A stretch of DNA of 64,000 bases, taken from positions 2,356,001-2,420,000 of the forward strand of contig NZ_CP014518.1 of the NCBI RefSeq assembly GCF_001577305.1, written 5' to 3'. Positions 47,325 through 56,491 of this stretch are shown piece after piece. Numbering within the stretch: position 1 is the first letter of the stretch; every line of letters starts with the position of its first letter. Made by a program: the position numbers and the translations under genes. The DNA comes from Sinomonas atrocyanea. GTDB lineage: Bacteria; Actinomycetota; Actinomycetes; Actinomycetales; Micrococcaceae. The notes beneath the pieces are model-generated. The model saw only the letters and a program-made list of their open reading frames with translations, searched no databases and was not told where the DNA came from.

Positions 47325-48650
47325 GTGGCGAACACGCGCGAGCGGGCCCGGAAGACCCCAGCCCGGCTGGGCTGGCGGGGCTGGCTCAAAGCCCTCGGCC
47401 CGGGCCTCGTGACCGGGTCCGCGGATGACGACCCCTCGGGCGTGGCAACCTACGCCCAGGCCGGCGCCCAGTACGGGTACGCGGCAGTGTGGACCGCTCC
47501 CGTGGTGCTGCCGATGATGATCGCGGTCCAGGAGATGTGCGATCGCACCGCCACGGCAACCGGGGAGACGCTGGGCAAGCTCGCCCGGCGCCGTTTCGGC
47601 AGGGCCGGGGCAATCGTGGTGGGCATTCTGCTGCTGTGCCTGCTCGTGGCCAACATCGTCAACGTCGGGGCCGACCTGATGGCAGTAGGCAAAGGCATGG
47701 AACTGCTCGGGGCGGGCCCTTCCCAGCTCTGGGCCCCCATCGCCGGAGTGGGCCTGGGAGTGCTGCTGATGACCGGGTCCTACAAGCTGGTCTCGAAGGT
47801 CTTCATCTGGCTCTGCCTCGCCCTCTTCGCCTACGTCGTCGTCATGTTCCTCGCCGGGGTCCAATGGAACGAGGTCCTCGCCGGGCTCACCTTCCAGCGC
47901 CTCGACCCCAATCTGCAGTTCTGGGGTCTCGTGGCCGGGGTCTTCGGCACCTCGATCTCCCCCTACCTCTTCTTCTGGGAGAGCGGACAGCGCATCGAGG
48001 AGATGCGCGCCAAGTCCGAGAAGGGAGACCGCCCCGCCGCCGACACAGACATCCCCGACTACAAAGCCATCCGCCGCCGCAGACAGCAGCGCATCGACGT
48101 CGTGACCGGCATGACCGTCTCAGTACTGATCATGTTCGCCATCATCGTCGCCACCGGCGCCACCATCGGCCGGCACCCCACCGACATCAACTCCGCCGCC
48201 GACGCCGCCCAGGCCCTGAAGCCCGTGGCTGGGCCCCTGGCCGGTGCGGTGTTCGCCCTCGGATTCATCGGCACCGGGCTGCTGGGCGTCCCGGTCCTGG
48301 CCTCGGCAGCGTGCATCGGCTTCAGCGGCCTCACCGGCAAGAACTGGGGCTTCGACCGCAGCCCCCGCAAGGCCCCCCTCTTCTACGGGCTCCTGGTCGC
48401 CGGGCTCGTGGTCGGAACCATCCTCTCGGCGCTGTTCACCGACGCGATCGCCCTCCTGGTCCTCTCGGCCATGATCAACGCCATCGCGGCGGCCCCGTTC
48501 CTCATCGTCGTGCTCCTGATCGCTGGGAGCCGTCGAATCATGGGCGACAGGGCGAACCGCGCACTCTCAAGCACCATCGGCTGGGCGACCGCTGCGATCA
48601 TGGCCGCCGCCGGAGTCATGGCGATATGGGCCCAGCTCTCAGGGAGCTGA
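47325..48650 (+). CDS. NRAMP-related divalent metal transporter
   Basis: A 441-residue carrier with about 11 helices. The helix 1 motif, DPGN in classical NRAMP, here reads DDDPSGVATY, and helix 6, normally with MPHN, reads GTSISPYLFFWES. The metal-binding Met and His are thus missing, placing it in the NRAMP-related branch of uncertain or Mg/other-metal specificity rather than in the Mn/Fe importers. A cytoplasmic loop of about 35 charged residues follows helix 6. GTG 47325 has CAGGAGG upstream. Monocistronic. Confidence 0.82.
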   Translation: MANTRERARKTPARLGWRGWLKALGPGLVTGSADDDPSGVATYAQAGAQYGYAAVWTAPVVLPMMIAVQEMCDRTATATGETLGKLARRRFGRAGAIVVGILLLCLLVANIVNVGADLMAVGKGMELLGAGPSQLWAPIAGVGLGVLLMTGSYKLVSKVFIWLCLALFAYVVVMFLAGVQWNEVLAGLTFQRLDPNLQFWGLVAGVFGTSISPYLFFWESGQRIEEMRAKSEKGDRPAADTDIPDYKAIRRRRQQRIDVVTGMTVSVLIMFAIIVATGATIGRHPTDINSAADAAQALKPVAGPLAGAVFALGFIGTGLLGVPVLASAACIGFSGLTGKNWGFDRSPRKAPLFYGLLVAGLVVGTILSALFTDAIALLVLSAMINAIAAAPFLIVVLLIAGSRRIMGDRANRALSSTIGWATAAIMAAAGVMAIWAQLSGS

Positions 48651-48891
48651 ATTCTCGCAGGCAGCTGAGCCCTCTCCCGGGCGGCCGCCGGCAGCACCCT
48701 GAGGATCCGCTGCCTCAGTCGAAATGCGTGGTGGGGTGAGGCTGTCCGAAACAGGCCCGGATCCGGACGCGATCCGTGCAGCTTCACTTTGCGATCATTC
48801 GAAGCCGTGAGGAGGAAGCCCACGGCCTATTCACGGGTCCTTCCGGATTCTGCCGTGACCACGCCTGCGGACAGCTGATCGGGGTCCGGGA

Positions 48892-49104
48892 TCAAGGGGG
48901 CCGATGTTCCCGGCAGGTTGCGTTTGCGTCTTCGTCGAGCCCTTCCACCGCGGCCGCTGCCACGACGGAGAGGCTCTCGGCGATGCTCAGGAGCGCCACG
49001 GTGCGGGCCTGCCCGAACCGTCCCGCAACCTCGGGATCGGCCGCGCCCTCCTCCTGGGACGCCTCGAAGTAGGCCAACGCCACATCGAGCGGTTCGAATG
49101 CCAC
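48892..49104 (-). CDS. Small hypothetical protein
   Basis: About 70 residues, mostly helical, with no recognised motif (PLDVALAYFEASQEEG, then an Ala/Val-rich helix). GTG 49104 is chosen because GAGGAG stands at good spacing; an ATG 15 bases upstream lacks one. It is divergent from the broken sigma factor gene. I would treat it as a probable but unproven gene. Confidence 0.4.
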   Translation of the reverse strand: MAFEPLDVALAYFEASQEEGAADPEVAGRFGQARTVALLSIAESLSVVAAAAVEGLDEDANATCREHRPP

Positions 49105-49225
49105 GGCATCGCTCCTCATGTCACGGGCTGCATCCGACCTTTGAAGTCAGGATCGGACCATCGGCGGCAGCTGCTGGTCCGGGGTTCGGGTCTTCGAAGC
49201 GGTCGTTCCTGCAGTCCGCTGAGGA

Positions 49226-49830
49226 GGACTCGGAGGAGAACGGTCGAGGTACCTCGGCGTCGCCGACGCGCTCGCACGGCATTTCAGGTACCGGGAACCG
49301 CCCGGGCACGGACCCCTGCAGTACGCCGTCCCAACGGTCAACGGAGAGCTCAAGCGCTACATCCGCGACCAGTCCTGGACGGTGAGGCCGCCCCGGGGCC
49401 TGCAGGAGACCAGGCTCAGGCGCAACGCCCTGCGCCGCCGCCTGGCCCAGGAGCTCCGCCGCGAGCCCTCTGCCAAAGAGCTCGCCGCCGCCGCCACGCG
49501 CCCAGACGATGTCGCCCAGGCCCGGCTCACCGACGCAGCCAGAGTCGGACAGCCCATGGAAGCCGACGAGGCGCCCTTCACGCCGGAAGGACGCCGGCTC
49601 CCGTCCGTCCCCCCCAGGACGATCTCCGGTACGCCCGCGTCGCGGAACTAGCCGCACTCAGGCGCGCCCTCTCGGACGCCTCCGGCCAGGAGAGGCACCT
49701 CCTGCGGCTGCGCTTCATCGAGGAGATTATCCGGGAACAGATCGCGCACGAGCTGGGAGTCAGCCAGATGCAGATCTCGCGCCTCCTCGTACGGATCCTC
49801 GACAGTCTGCGCCACCGCCTCTTCGACTGA
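49226..49830 (+). pseudogene. SigB/SigF-family sigma factor, broken
   Basis: Remnant of an alternative sigma factor. Recognisable parts are YLGVADALARHFRYR (region 2 start), then PLQYAVPTVNGELKRYIRDQSWTVRPPR (late region 2 and region 3), a degenerate middle, and finally region 4 with ERHLLRLRF and the HTH ELGVSQMQISRLL. Three defects: no start codon or region 1 (a TGA lies just upstream), about 30 residues of region 2.1-2.2 missing, and a frameshift at the C7 run 49609-49615 (one more C restores region 4). Expression as a working factor looks impossible. Confidence 0.72.
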
Positions 49831-51080
49831 CGGTCACACCTGGGCACGGCACCAGACTCCTCTCGCCCCTTTCGGTAGCGGCCCGGGCGCCTCGTGCCAG
49901 CGCTGGGATTGGGAACGAGCTGGCCCTCCCACCGAGGCGCTCCGGCTGTGCACGGACGCGTATCCATCCCGCTGATGACCTGTCATGGCGGCGGGTCCCC
50001 CCCGGTAGCCCGAGTCCACGAAGAGCAGCGACTTCGTCCCAGACGCGGACCCTCTGGCGGCGAGGGAGGTCCGCTCGGACATCAGGGCGTGGTCAAACTC
50101 GGCGACGGCATCGATTTCGAAGAAGCCCAGATCCAGACGTTCCTACCCCTGCCTGACCCCAGCGTGAGCGCCGAGCATCGACACCTGACGCTGTCTCGGT
50201 TGGGGTTCCTTCGATGGGACTCCGTGTCATGCTGTTCAGGACTGTAGCGCCGCCCGCTCAACGGGCCTGCCGGTCTCGTACGTTGCGGCCACCGTACGAG
50301 TAGCACCCACGGTCCTGCCCGCGGCGGGCGACTGCTCGGGTCTCTTGGGCCTGGATGGGAGCGGCCCCGAGCCGTCCAGCTCGGAGTCGACGCCGCGCTC
50401 GCCCTGCGCTGGAAGCTCATCGCCGACGTGGCGGCCTCGATCACCGCGGGAGAGCCATGAGGCGCGGCAGCAGGCCGGAGGAACCACCCCAGGACTCCGC
50501 CCGCGAACTTACCGCCCTCGTGGATGTGCTGCTCCACGCCGCCCAGCCCGCGCTGGACGCCGACCGCTGAGGACAAGACCGCTGCGGTCAGGCTCCCCCA
50601 CCCCCGAGGTTCCGCTTGGCTGGACAGAGCCCGGGTCGGGATGGGCTGCCCGTGCCCGGCGCTCAAGGACGCTCGGCGTCGCTGCCTGCCTCGCCCATCC
50701 GAGGGTGTGGCCGGCGACCACAGGTGCGGTCACCCCGTCCGGCTGGGGGGTAGCTGGGCGGGGCGCCGGGTGCCGGCTTCCCATCCCGAAAGGCGGCAGG
50801 CCAGCACAGTTCGACGATACGGCTGGCGCATCGAGCCGGCCAGAGGACTTCGGCCCGCCCTGGCCGTGGAGCCGCCCTCGCCCGTCGCCCCCCCTTCCCC
50901 CGCCCGCGTGGACGGCACACCAGGCCGGGACGGCGGGACGATCACGGAGGGCCCTAAGCCCCTCACGCTCCCAGAGCCCTCCTGCGAGCATGGAGTGCAG
51001 CCCCGCCCCGAGGCCGCACCCCCCGTGGACAGGGCTTGAGCAGTCCATCGACCGACGAGGATGACGGAGAGGTATCCGAT
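49831..51080. other. 1.25-kb stretch without a convincing gene
   Basis: Several open frames exist on both strands but none has family resemblance or a good start. One pair is worth noting: a frame ending ALALRWKLIADVAASITAGEP at 50460 overlaps (ATGA) an ATG at 50457 for 37 residues (RELTALVDVLLHAAQPALDADR, to 50570). These could be scraps of older genes. Together with the broken sigma gene upstream the stretch looks like decayed DNA. Confidence 0.4.
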
Positions 51081-51473
51081 ATGGGCGCTGCAGAAAACGC
51101 CGAAGTGGTCCGGCGCGGCTATGAGGCCTTCAACGCAGGGGACTTGGCCGCCCTGAGCGAGTTGTTCGCGGAAGACGCGGTCTGGTACGCCGCTGGCAGT
51201 GGCGTACTGTCCGGGACCAAGCAAGGACGCGAGGCCATCTTGGCCTACTTCGGCGAGCTGGGCGCACGTTCCCACGGTTCCTTCCAAGCGGCGGTCCAGG
51301 ACATCGTCGGCGGAGAAAGCCACACCGTAGGGATCCAGCAGAGCCACGCCGAGAACAACGGGAAGACCCTGAACCTGGCCACGGCCATCGTGTTCGCACT
51401 CCGGGACGGGAAGGTGATCGAAGGCCGCGAGTTCTTCGAGGACACGGCCAAGTCGGACGACTTCTGGAGCTGA
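51081..51473 (+). CDS. SnoaL/NTF2-like ketosteroid-isomerase-fold protein
   Basis: A 130-residue NTF2-like protein: EVVRRGYEAFNAGDLAALSELFAEDAVWY is the standard opening helix pair, with REAILAYFGELG and a closing sheet ending in REFFEDTAKSDDFW. Catalytic residues of this fold vary, so no reaction can be named. ATG 51081 has a weak GGAGAGG site. The next small gene follows after 52 bp and is probably co-transcribed. Confidence 0.78.
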   Translation: MGAAENAEVVRRGYEAFNAGDLAALSELFAEDAVWYAAGSGVLSGTKQGREAILAYFGELGARSHGSFQAAVQDIVGGESHTVGIQQSHAENNGKTLNLATAIVFALRDGKVIEGREFFEDTAKSDDFWS

Positions 51474-51525
51474 CCCTCAGCGGGGCAGGAACACCACACA
51501 CACCCGGACCAACCAAGGAGCAGAC

Positions 51526-51822
51526 ATGGAAGCCGCCCCATACGGAGTCGTGCACTTCTTCCCCGGAGGCACCAAGGAGCAGTACGAGGCCTCGATCGCC
51601 GCCGTCCACCCCGGCGAAGGCCTCCTCCCCGACGGCCAGACCTTCCACGCGGCAGGACCTTCAGCCGGAGGCTGGACGATCATGGCCGTCCACGAGTCGA
51701 AGGAAAGCTGGGAGAAATTCCGCGACGGCATCCTCATGCCCCGCATGCAAGCGGGCATCGAGGGCGGATTCACATCGCCCCCCGAGGAGACCGTCATCGA
51801 CCTGTACAAGATCATCCCCTGA
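51526..51822 (+). CDS. Small ferredoxin-like-fold hypothetical protein
   Basis: A 98-residue protein. HFFPGGTKEQYEASIAAVHP, then AAGPSAGGWTIMAVHES and WEKFRDGILMPRM resemble the dimeric alpha/beta barrel family (antibiotic-biosynthesis-monooxygenase or EthD-like small proteins). AAGGAG precedes the ATG at ideal spacing. Function unknown; probably one unit with the NTF2-like gene before it. Confidence 0.68.
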   Translation: MEAAPYGVVHFFPGGTKEQYEASIAAVHPGEGLLPDGQTFHAAGPSAGGWTIMAVHESKESWEKFRDGILMPRMQAGIEGGFTSPPEETVIDLYKIIP

Positions 51823-51849
51823 CAATCCGGCAGGCCACCTGAGGTCCAG

Positions 51850-51882
51850 CGCGTCCTCTCCGGGCATAGCCGGACGCGTTTC
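51850..51882. terminator. Possible hairpin between convergent genes
   Basis: CGCGTCC (51850-51856) pairs with GGACGCG (51872-51878), with partial pairing inside (CCGG/CCGG) and TTTC just after. It lies between the small hypothetical gene and the convergent response regulator. Confidence 0.4.
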
Positions 51883-51948
51883 GGGAGGGACGAGGGCGCG
51901 CCGCCGTCCCCGCCCGGAAGGCCCGGGGCCCAAGACCCGCCGCGGGCT

Positions 51949-52626
51949 TCAAGCGTGCGGGCCGTGTCTCCTGCGCTCGGCCTGGGCCACGTACAGGGCT
52001 GCCTGGGTCCTGTGGTGAAGGCCGAGCTTGGCCAGGACCGCGGAGACATAGTTTTTCGCTGTCTTCTCCGCCAAGACCATCTCGTCGGCGATCTGCCGGT
52101 TCGTCATGCCCTGGCCGAGCAGCTCCAGCACCCGGGACTCCTTAGGTGTCAGGCCTTCGTAGGCCCCGGGCCTGGACTGTCTCGCCTCGATGGCCGCTGA
52201 GAGGATCCGGTCCTCCTCCTCGGGATCGAAGAGCACCTCACCCGCGGCGGCGCGGCGGACTGCCGCGGCGATGTCCTGCCCGGAGAGCTGCTTGACGAGG
52301 TACCCGGACGCCCCTGCCAGGACCGTTTTCCTGAACACCTGCTCATCATGGTCCTCGGCCAGGATCAGACACCTAATGCTCTTGTCTATCGAGCGGATGC
52401 GCCGGCAGACCTCGATCCCAGCCCCACCCGCCGGCCGCGCGTCGAGCACCGCCACGTCCGGCCGCAAGGCCGGAATCCTCGCCGCTGCTTCTGCAGCGGT
52501 CTCACTCTCCCCGACGACGACCATGCCCTGCTCCTCGAGCAGGTCCCGCAGGCCCCGCCGGGATACCTCATGGCCGTCCAGGAGGTAGACCCGGATCGCC
52601 TCAATGGCCTCGTCACTGCTGTCCAC
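51949..52626 (-). CDS. NarL/DevR-type response regulator (LuxR output)
   Basis: A 225-residue two-domain regulator. The receiver has LLDGHEVSRRGLRDLL (one acid of the usual pair replaced by Gly), the phospho-Asp in VAVLDARP near residue 55, and Lys in GYLVKQL near 104. The LuxR HTH is LTPKESRVLELLGQGMTNRQIADEMVL (about 155-185), then AEKTAKNYVSAVLAKLG. It resembles DevR/DosR. No histidine kinase is next to it. The GTG start 52626 follows GAGGCG; a longer start at 52701 adds a non-conserved tail. Confidence 0.85.
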   Translation of the reverse strand: MDSSDEAIEAIRVYLLDGHEVSRRGLRDLLEEQGMVVVGESETAAEAAARIPALRPDVAVLDARPAGGAGIEVCRRIRSIDKSIRCLILAEDHDEQVFRKTVLAGASGYLVKQLSGQDIAAAVRRAAAGEVLFDPEEEDRILSAAIEARQSRPGAYEGLTPKESRVLELLGQGMTNRQIADEMVLAEKTAKNYVSAVLAKLGLHHRTQAALYVAQAERRRHGPHA

Positions 52627-53173
52627 GTTGCACGCCTCTGGCTCAGCCCTGCTTGGACGGGCAGCCGCGGCCGTCCTCGAGATGTGCGAGGTGCGGCACA
52701 CTCCCTGAGGTCCCCGTCCAAGGGGTTGTACGGAAGGGGAGCCTGTCTGGTCCAGCGCTCCCCGCGGGCGCGATTCTTGACCCGTCAGCCATGCTAGGGA
52801 CCGCCCTCCTTGACGGGCGAGTACGAGACGGCGCGCACAGGCCGGCGGGGCCCGATGACCGCTTCATCCCTGAGCAGGACGAAGACCGTGGGCCCTCGGC
52901 CCTCCTCAGGCTAAGTACGAGCGGCGCGAGTGGAACAGTCACGGCAGGGACCTGCAGACGTCGGCGAGGAGCGGGCCCGCATGCCGGGTACCCTCATGCG
53001 GGGTACTGGGACGTCGGGCTCTTCCCGTGACCACCTCGTCCATGGGGTCCAGCCGACGGCAGTGCCGCGGGCGCCCTATCGCCGCTGGCTGCCTCCGTCA
53101 GCCTCCCGGAGCGGCCCCGTGGGCGAAACCACGCCCAAGTCCAGCCTTGGTACCGCGTTGGTGCCATGAGGGG
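52627..53173. other. Gap between response regulator and RHH gene
   Basis: About 550 bp with divergent genes on both sides, so it should hold two promoters. Short open frames exist but none is protein-like. The repeat-like pair GGGTACC (52987-52993) and GGGGTACT (52999-53006) is the only symmetric element I noticed. No gene is supported. Confidence 0.35.
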
Positions 53174-53542
53174 ATGGCCATGACACTCAGGCTCCCTGAA
53201 GACCTCGACCGCGAGCTGGACCGCCTCGCCGTCGAAAGCCACACCTCCAAGAGCGCGCTCGTCGTCGAGGGCGCACGCCAGCTTGTCGAGCGCAGTCGCC
53301 GCCCCGATCAGGTGTTCGACCTCGTGGTGGGCGTGGCTGACGGGACGGTCGAGCTCGAGAAGTCAGCCGAGATCCTCGCTGGGCACCTCCGCACGAACAT
53401 CCCGATGAAACCCCTGCCGGATCGACGGTGCCAACGCCGCGACGCAGAGGCGAAGCTTCCGGCAGCCGTCCCGATACGGGCGGATCCCCCAAGCCGCTGG
53501 GGCACCTCCCTGCGCTGGCTCCCATCGGGAACCGCCGCCTGA
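53174..53542 (+). CDS. Ribbon-helix-helix (CopG/Arc-type) DNA-binding protein, orphan antitoxin-like
   Basis: A 122-residue protein. The first 70 residues are a clear RHH domain: MTLRLPEDLDRELDRLAVE, then TSKSALVVEGARQLVER, like the antitoxins that accompany PIN toxins. The remaining 50 residues (from about 75) are Pro/Arg-rich and unlike any antitoxin tail, as if the natural end and the toxin gene had been lost or replaced. GAGGGG precedes the ATG. No toxin gene follows; the next gene is a convergent IclR regulator. Confidence 0.6.
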   Translation: MAMTLRLPEDLDRELDRLAVESHTSKSALVVEGARQLVERSRRPDQVFDLVVGVADGTVELEKSAEILAGHLRTNIPMKPLPDRRCQRRDAEAKLPAAVPIRADPPSRWGTSLRWLPSGTAA

Positions 53543-53625
53543 TTCGCACCGTGCCACGCCAATCCTGTCAATGATTCCCTTGATGAGACGGCCGCGCCAA
53601 AGAGCGCCAGAACATTGGCGGCGTG

Positions 53626-54351
53626 TCAGCTGGCTCGTGAGCTGGCTCCGCTCAGGCGGAGCGGTGAACGAGCCGTCTGAGCTGCGATCGACTGGGCCAC
53701 GCGGCCGTAGGCGCTGGCTTCCTCTTCGGTGAGCCGCACTCCCATGAGGGACAGGCTCACCGCGAAGGAGGGCGATGATGTCTCCGATGGAACGGCTGCA
53801 GCGATGGCCGTTACGGCTGGGTGGAGTTCCCGGGCCTTGAGGGCGAAGCCTTTCGCCCTAATCTGCGGGAGCTCTTCCTTAACCTGCCGGGAGACCCGCG
53901 GGTCCCCATCAGGCAGGGACGCCAGTAGCGCCCTCCCCGCTGCGGTCGAAACGGCGGGCAGCCTGTCGCCGGGCCTTCCCGATGCCATGAGCGGGGCCTT
54001 CCCTTCGTGCCGGGCCATGACCAGCACTTGGGGACCGTCGAGTAGGACCAGTTGCACGAGCTCACGAGCCGCAATGCTCGATCTGGCGCACGCCTCGTGG
54101 AACGAGCGTACTTCTGGGAAGGAGTTCACATAGGCGCCGCCCAGTTCGGCCAGACGCCGTCCCAGTCGATAGCCGTCGGCTCCGCGCTCGAGCAGGCCAC
54201 CCATTTCAAGGGCGGTGCATACCGATACAACTGAGCCGCGGGCAGCGCCGAGAACGTTCGCGATCTCGGTCGCTGCCATAGGCTCCGAGGGATGTGCCGC
54301 AAGGATCGCGAGCAGCTCGATGCAGCGGTTGACAGCCATGGATCCGGCCAT
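53626..54351 (-). CDS. IclR-family transcriptional regulator
   Basis: A 241-residue regulator: winged HTH at about 5-65 (SEPMAATEIANVLGAARGSVVSV, then LLERGADGYRLG) and an IclR effector domain with AGRALLASLPDGD and PSFAVSLSLMG. It follows the SDR and isomerase genes at 54672-57241 on the same strand and probably controls them or the SDR. ATG 54351 has a weak GAGAG site; a second ATG is four codons in. Confidence 0.85.
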   Translation of the reverse strand: MAGSMAVNRCIELLAILAAHPSEPMAATEIANVLGAARGSVVSVCTALEMGGLLERGADGYRLGRRLAELGGAYVNSFPEVRSFHEACARSSIAARELVQLVLLDGPQVLVMARHEGKAPLMASGRPGDRLPAVSTAAGRALLASLPDGDPRVSRQVKEELPQIRAKGFALKARELHPAVTAIAAAVPSETSSPSFAVSLSLMGVRLTEEEASAYGRVAQSIAAQTARSPLRLSGASSRAS

Positions 54352-54671
54352 TGGGACTTCTCTCTGAGAACGGCAACCTGATTCACGACAACCAGGCGGC
54401 GTCATCGGGGACCACCGTGGACCCGGGCGGAAGAACACGCGGCCGGCGCCGCGGCCCTCGCAAGCGTGCAGTACCGGGGCGGATCGGGAGAGGCAAACCC
54501 TCACCGTCGGCTTTCCCGGGTGGTGCGACGATAGGCACCTGAACCATCTAGCCGGCCGACGACAGCGATGGCTGATCGGGACGGCTCCGAGCACTGGCGT
54601 ACTTGCCGCCAAGTCGCCCTGGGGCGACGCCTGCATGGCATCGCTTCCCCGGTACCGATGCAGGTCAGGCT
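54352..54671. other. Intergenic region between SDR stop and IclR start
   Basis: 320 bp that should carry the IclR promoter. I see no gene and no strong hairpin. The sequence is somewhat less GC-rich near 54360-54400. Confidence 0.35.
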
Positions 54672-55463
54672 TCAGGACTTCGAGCTGGGCCGACCGGGAA
54701 TGTGGCTGAGAATGGACTTCGTGAAGCCACCGTCGACACAGATGTCCTGCCCGGTGACGTAACCCGAAAGCGGGCCCACGAGGAATTCGATGACGTTCGC
54801 GATGTCGATGGGATCCCCGATCCTCGCCAGCGGGATGATGTCCTCCCTCGCTTTCTTGATCTGGGGATCGGCGTACATGTTCTCCGTCATCCGCGTATGG
54901 GTCATGCCCGGGGACACGACATTCACACGGATTCCGTCGGGCGCCCATTCCAGTGCGAGGGTCTGGGCCAGCATCGTCAGTGCAGCCTTGCTCGGGCTGT
55001 AGGCGCCTGATCCGGCGTGCGGTAGCTGGCCCGACATTGAAGAGGTGAAGCAAGCGGCACCGCGGCTCTCTCTCAGGTGCGGGTAGCTTGCTTTGGCAAG
55101 GAGCCACGCTCCGCGGAGGTTGACGGAGAACATTCCGTCCCAGTCCTCGAGGGACAGGTCACAGATTGCGCCCGGGCTCGCGATTCCGGCGTTCGCCACC
55201 AACGCGTCCAGGCCGCCGAATTCTGCTGCTGCGGCCTCCACCAGCTGACTGGGCACGTCGGGGTCGCCGAGGTCGCCCGCCAATGCGATGGCGGTCCCTC
55301 CTATTGACTGGATGCCTCGCACGACTTGATCTTGGCTGCCGTTCGGCTCGTGTCCGCACACCGCGATCATCGGGTGCGCGCCCCGGGCAAGAGCCGCCTC
55401 TGCAAGCCTCACGCTTGCAGACGCCCCTATGCCGCTGCTTCCACCGCTGACCAAAGCCCTCAT
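54672..55463 (-). CDS. SDR-family oxidoreductase
   Basis: A 263-residue classical SDR. Cofactor loop SGGSSGIG at about 6-13, NAGIASPG near 88, catalytic Ser in TSSMSGQ, YSPSK, and the end DICVDGGFTKS. ATG 55463 has AGGAG at good spacing, better than the GTG 21 bases upstream. Its 5' gap of 116 bp up to the sugar isomerase stop contains an AT-rich patch (AAATCATTTGGATTGG, 55497-55512), rare here and a likely promoter. Substrate unknown, presumably a polyol or hydroxy acid. Confidence 0.87.
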   Translation of the reverse strand: MRALVSGGSSGIGASASVRLAEAALARGAHPMIAVCGHEPNGSQDQVVRGIQSIGGTAIALAGDLGDPDVPSQLVEAAAAEFGGLDALVANAGIASPGAICDLSLEDWDGMFSVNLRGAWLLAKASYPHLRESRGAACFTSSMSGQLPHAGSGAYSPSKAALTMLAQTLALEWAPDGIRVNVVSPGMTHTRMTENMYADPQIKKAREDIIPLARIGDPIDIANVIEFLVGPLSGYVTGQDICVDGGFTKSILSHIPGRPSSKS

Positions 55464-55579
55464 TGCACACACTCCTATTGACACGGATTCACATGGAAAT
55501 CATTTGGATTGGTAACTAGATCGGGCGCCACGGCCGACGCGACAGTCCGTCAGCCACGTCGGCGCCTCGCGCCAAGGGG

Positions 55580-56392
55580 TTACTCCCCTAGCTCCCAGCC
55601 TCGGTTCCTGAGCTCGTCCAGCGCCTTCTTGAATTCGTGGCCGGGGTTCTCTTCGCGGATGACCTCGAGGACGACGTTGTCGACGCCGCAGGTTGCCTTG
55701 ACGGCGTCGCCGAGTCCGTTCCAGTCGATCACTCCGGTGCCGATCGGGTCATGCCCCCAGGTTTCCGTGCCGGTATCGGAAATGTGGACGAGCCCGATTG
55801 ACCGATGGTTCGCGAGCAGGGCCGCCACGGGGTCCTCCCCGATGTAGGCGGCGTTCGCGACGTCGTACACGATCTTGAGCGAATCGTCGTTGACCGCGTT
55901 CACGATTTCTGACAGGTCCCGGATGGTGGGAGCGAAGCAATAGGGCGTGTTCTCGAAGAGGAGCCGTGTGCCCGCCTGTCTGGCCATCGGAATCAGGGCC
56001 TCCAGGCTCTCGTGCATCCATCCGTGGACGTTCTCGAGGGATGGGGAGATCATGGGGCGTCTCGTGCCGGGGGATATGACGACCTCGCGGGCGCCCCAGG
56101 CTGCCGCCAGGTCGATTACCGACTTGATGTGCTCGATGCTCTTGCGGCGCATGTTGGCGCCGGGGCTGGCCAGGTTGATGTCGTATCCGCCGGCATTCAG
56201 CGACCTGATCGTGGCGCCGTATTCATTGAGCCTTGCATGGATGGCCGATCGTTCCGAGCCGGACATCTCGTCCGGCCAGCAGTGTGGAGAGCTGATCGGG
56301 ACTTCAAAAGTGTCGTACCCATTGTCGACCAGTTCCGCGATCGCCTCAATCGCCGTGGTTGACCACAGATAGGAGAATGTGTTGATGATCAT
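55580..56392 (-). CDS. Sugar phosphate isomerase/epimerase (xylose-isomerase-like TIM barrel)
   Basis: A 270-residue AP-endonuclease-2-type TIM barrel. Metal-ligand positions visible: Glu in LLFENTPY, Asp in IVYDVANAAY, His in LVHISDTG and a late Glu in LEVIREENPG. This family includes ketose epimerases and inosose dehydratase-like enzymes. AAGGA precedes the ATG. It lies between two SDR genes on the same strand, suggesting one sugar-conversion unit. Confidence 0.85.
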   Translation of the reverse strand: MIINTFSYLWSTTAIEAIAELVDNGYDTFEVPISSPHCWPDEMSGSERSAIHARLNEYGATIRSLNAGGYDINLASPGANMRRKSIEHIKSVIDLAAAWGAREVVISPGTRRPMISPSLENVHGWMHESLEALIPMARQAGTRLLFENTPYCFAPTIRDLSEIVNAVNDDSLKIVYDVANAAYIGEDPVAALLANHRSIGLVHISDTGTETWGHDPIGTGVIDWNGLGDAVKATCGVDNVVLEVIREENPGHEFKKALDELRNRGWELGE

Positions 56393-56491
56393 CGGGCTGT
56401 CCTTCTCAGCTCTGTGCCTGGGCTCTGCCGCTGGCAAGTCGTGGCGCCGGAATCCTGGGGTGTTCGTCTTCAGCCTGCACCGGCCGCACGT

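Noticed and set aside
55490..55515. AT-rich near-palindrome upstream of the SDR gene
   Set aside because: The symmetry of the AAATCATTT element is weak and there is only one copy; I mention it in the SDR entry as a possible promoter but not as an operator.
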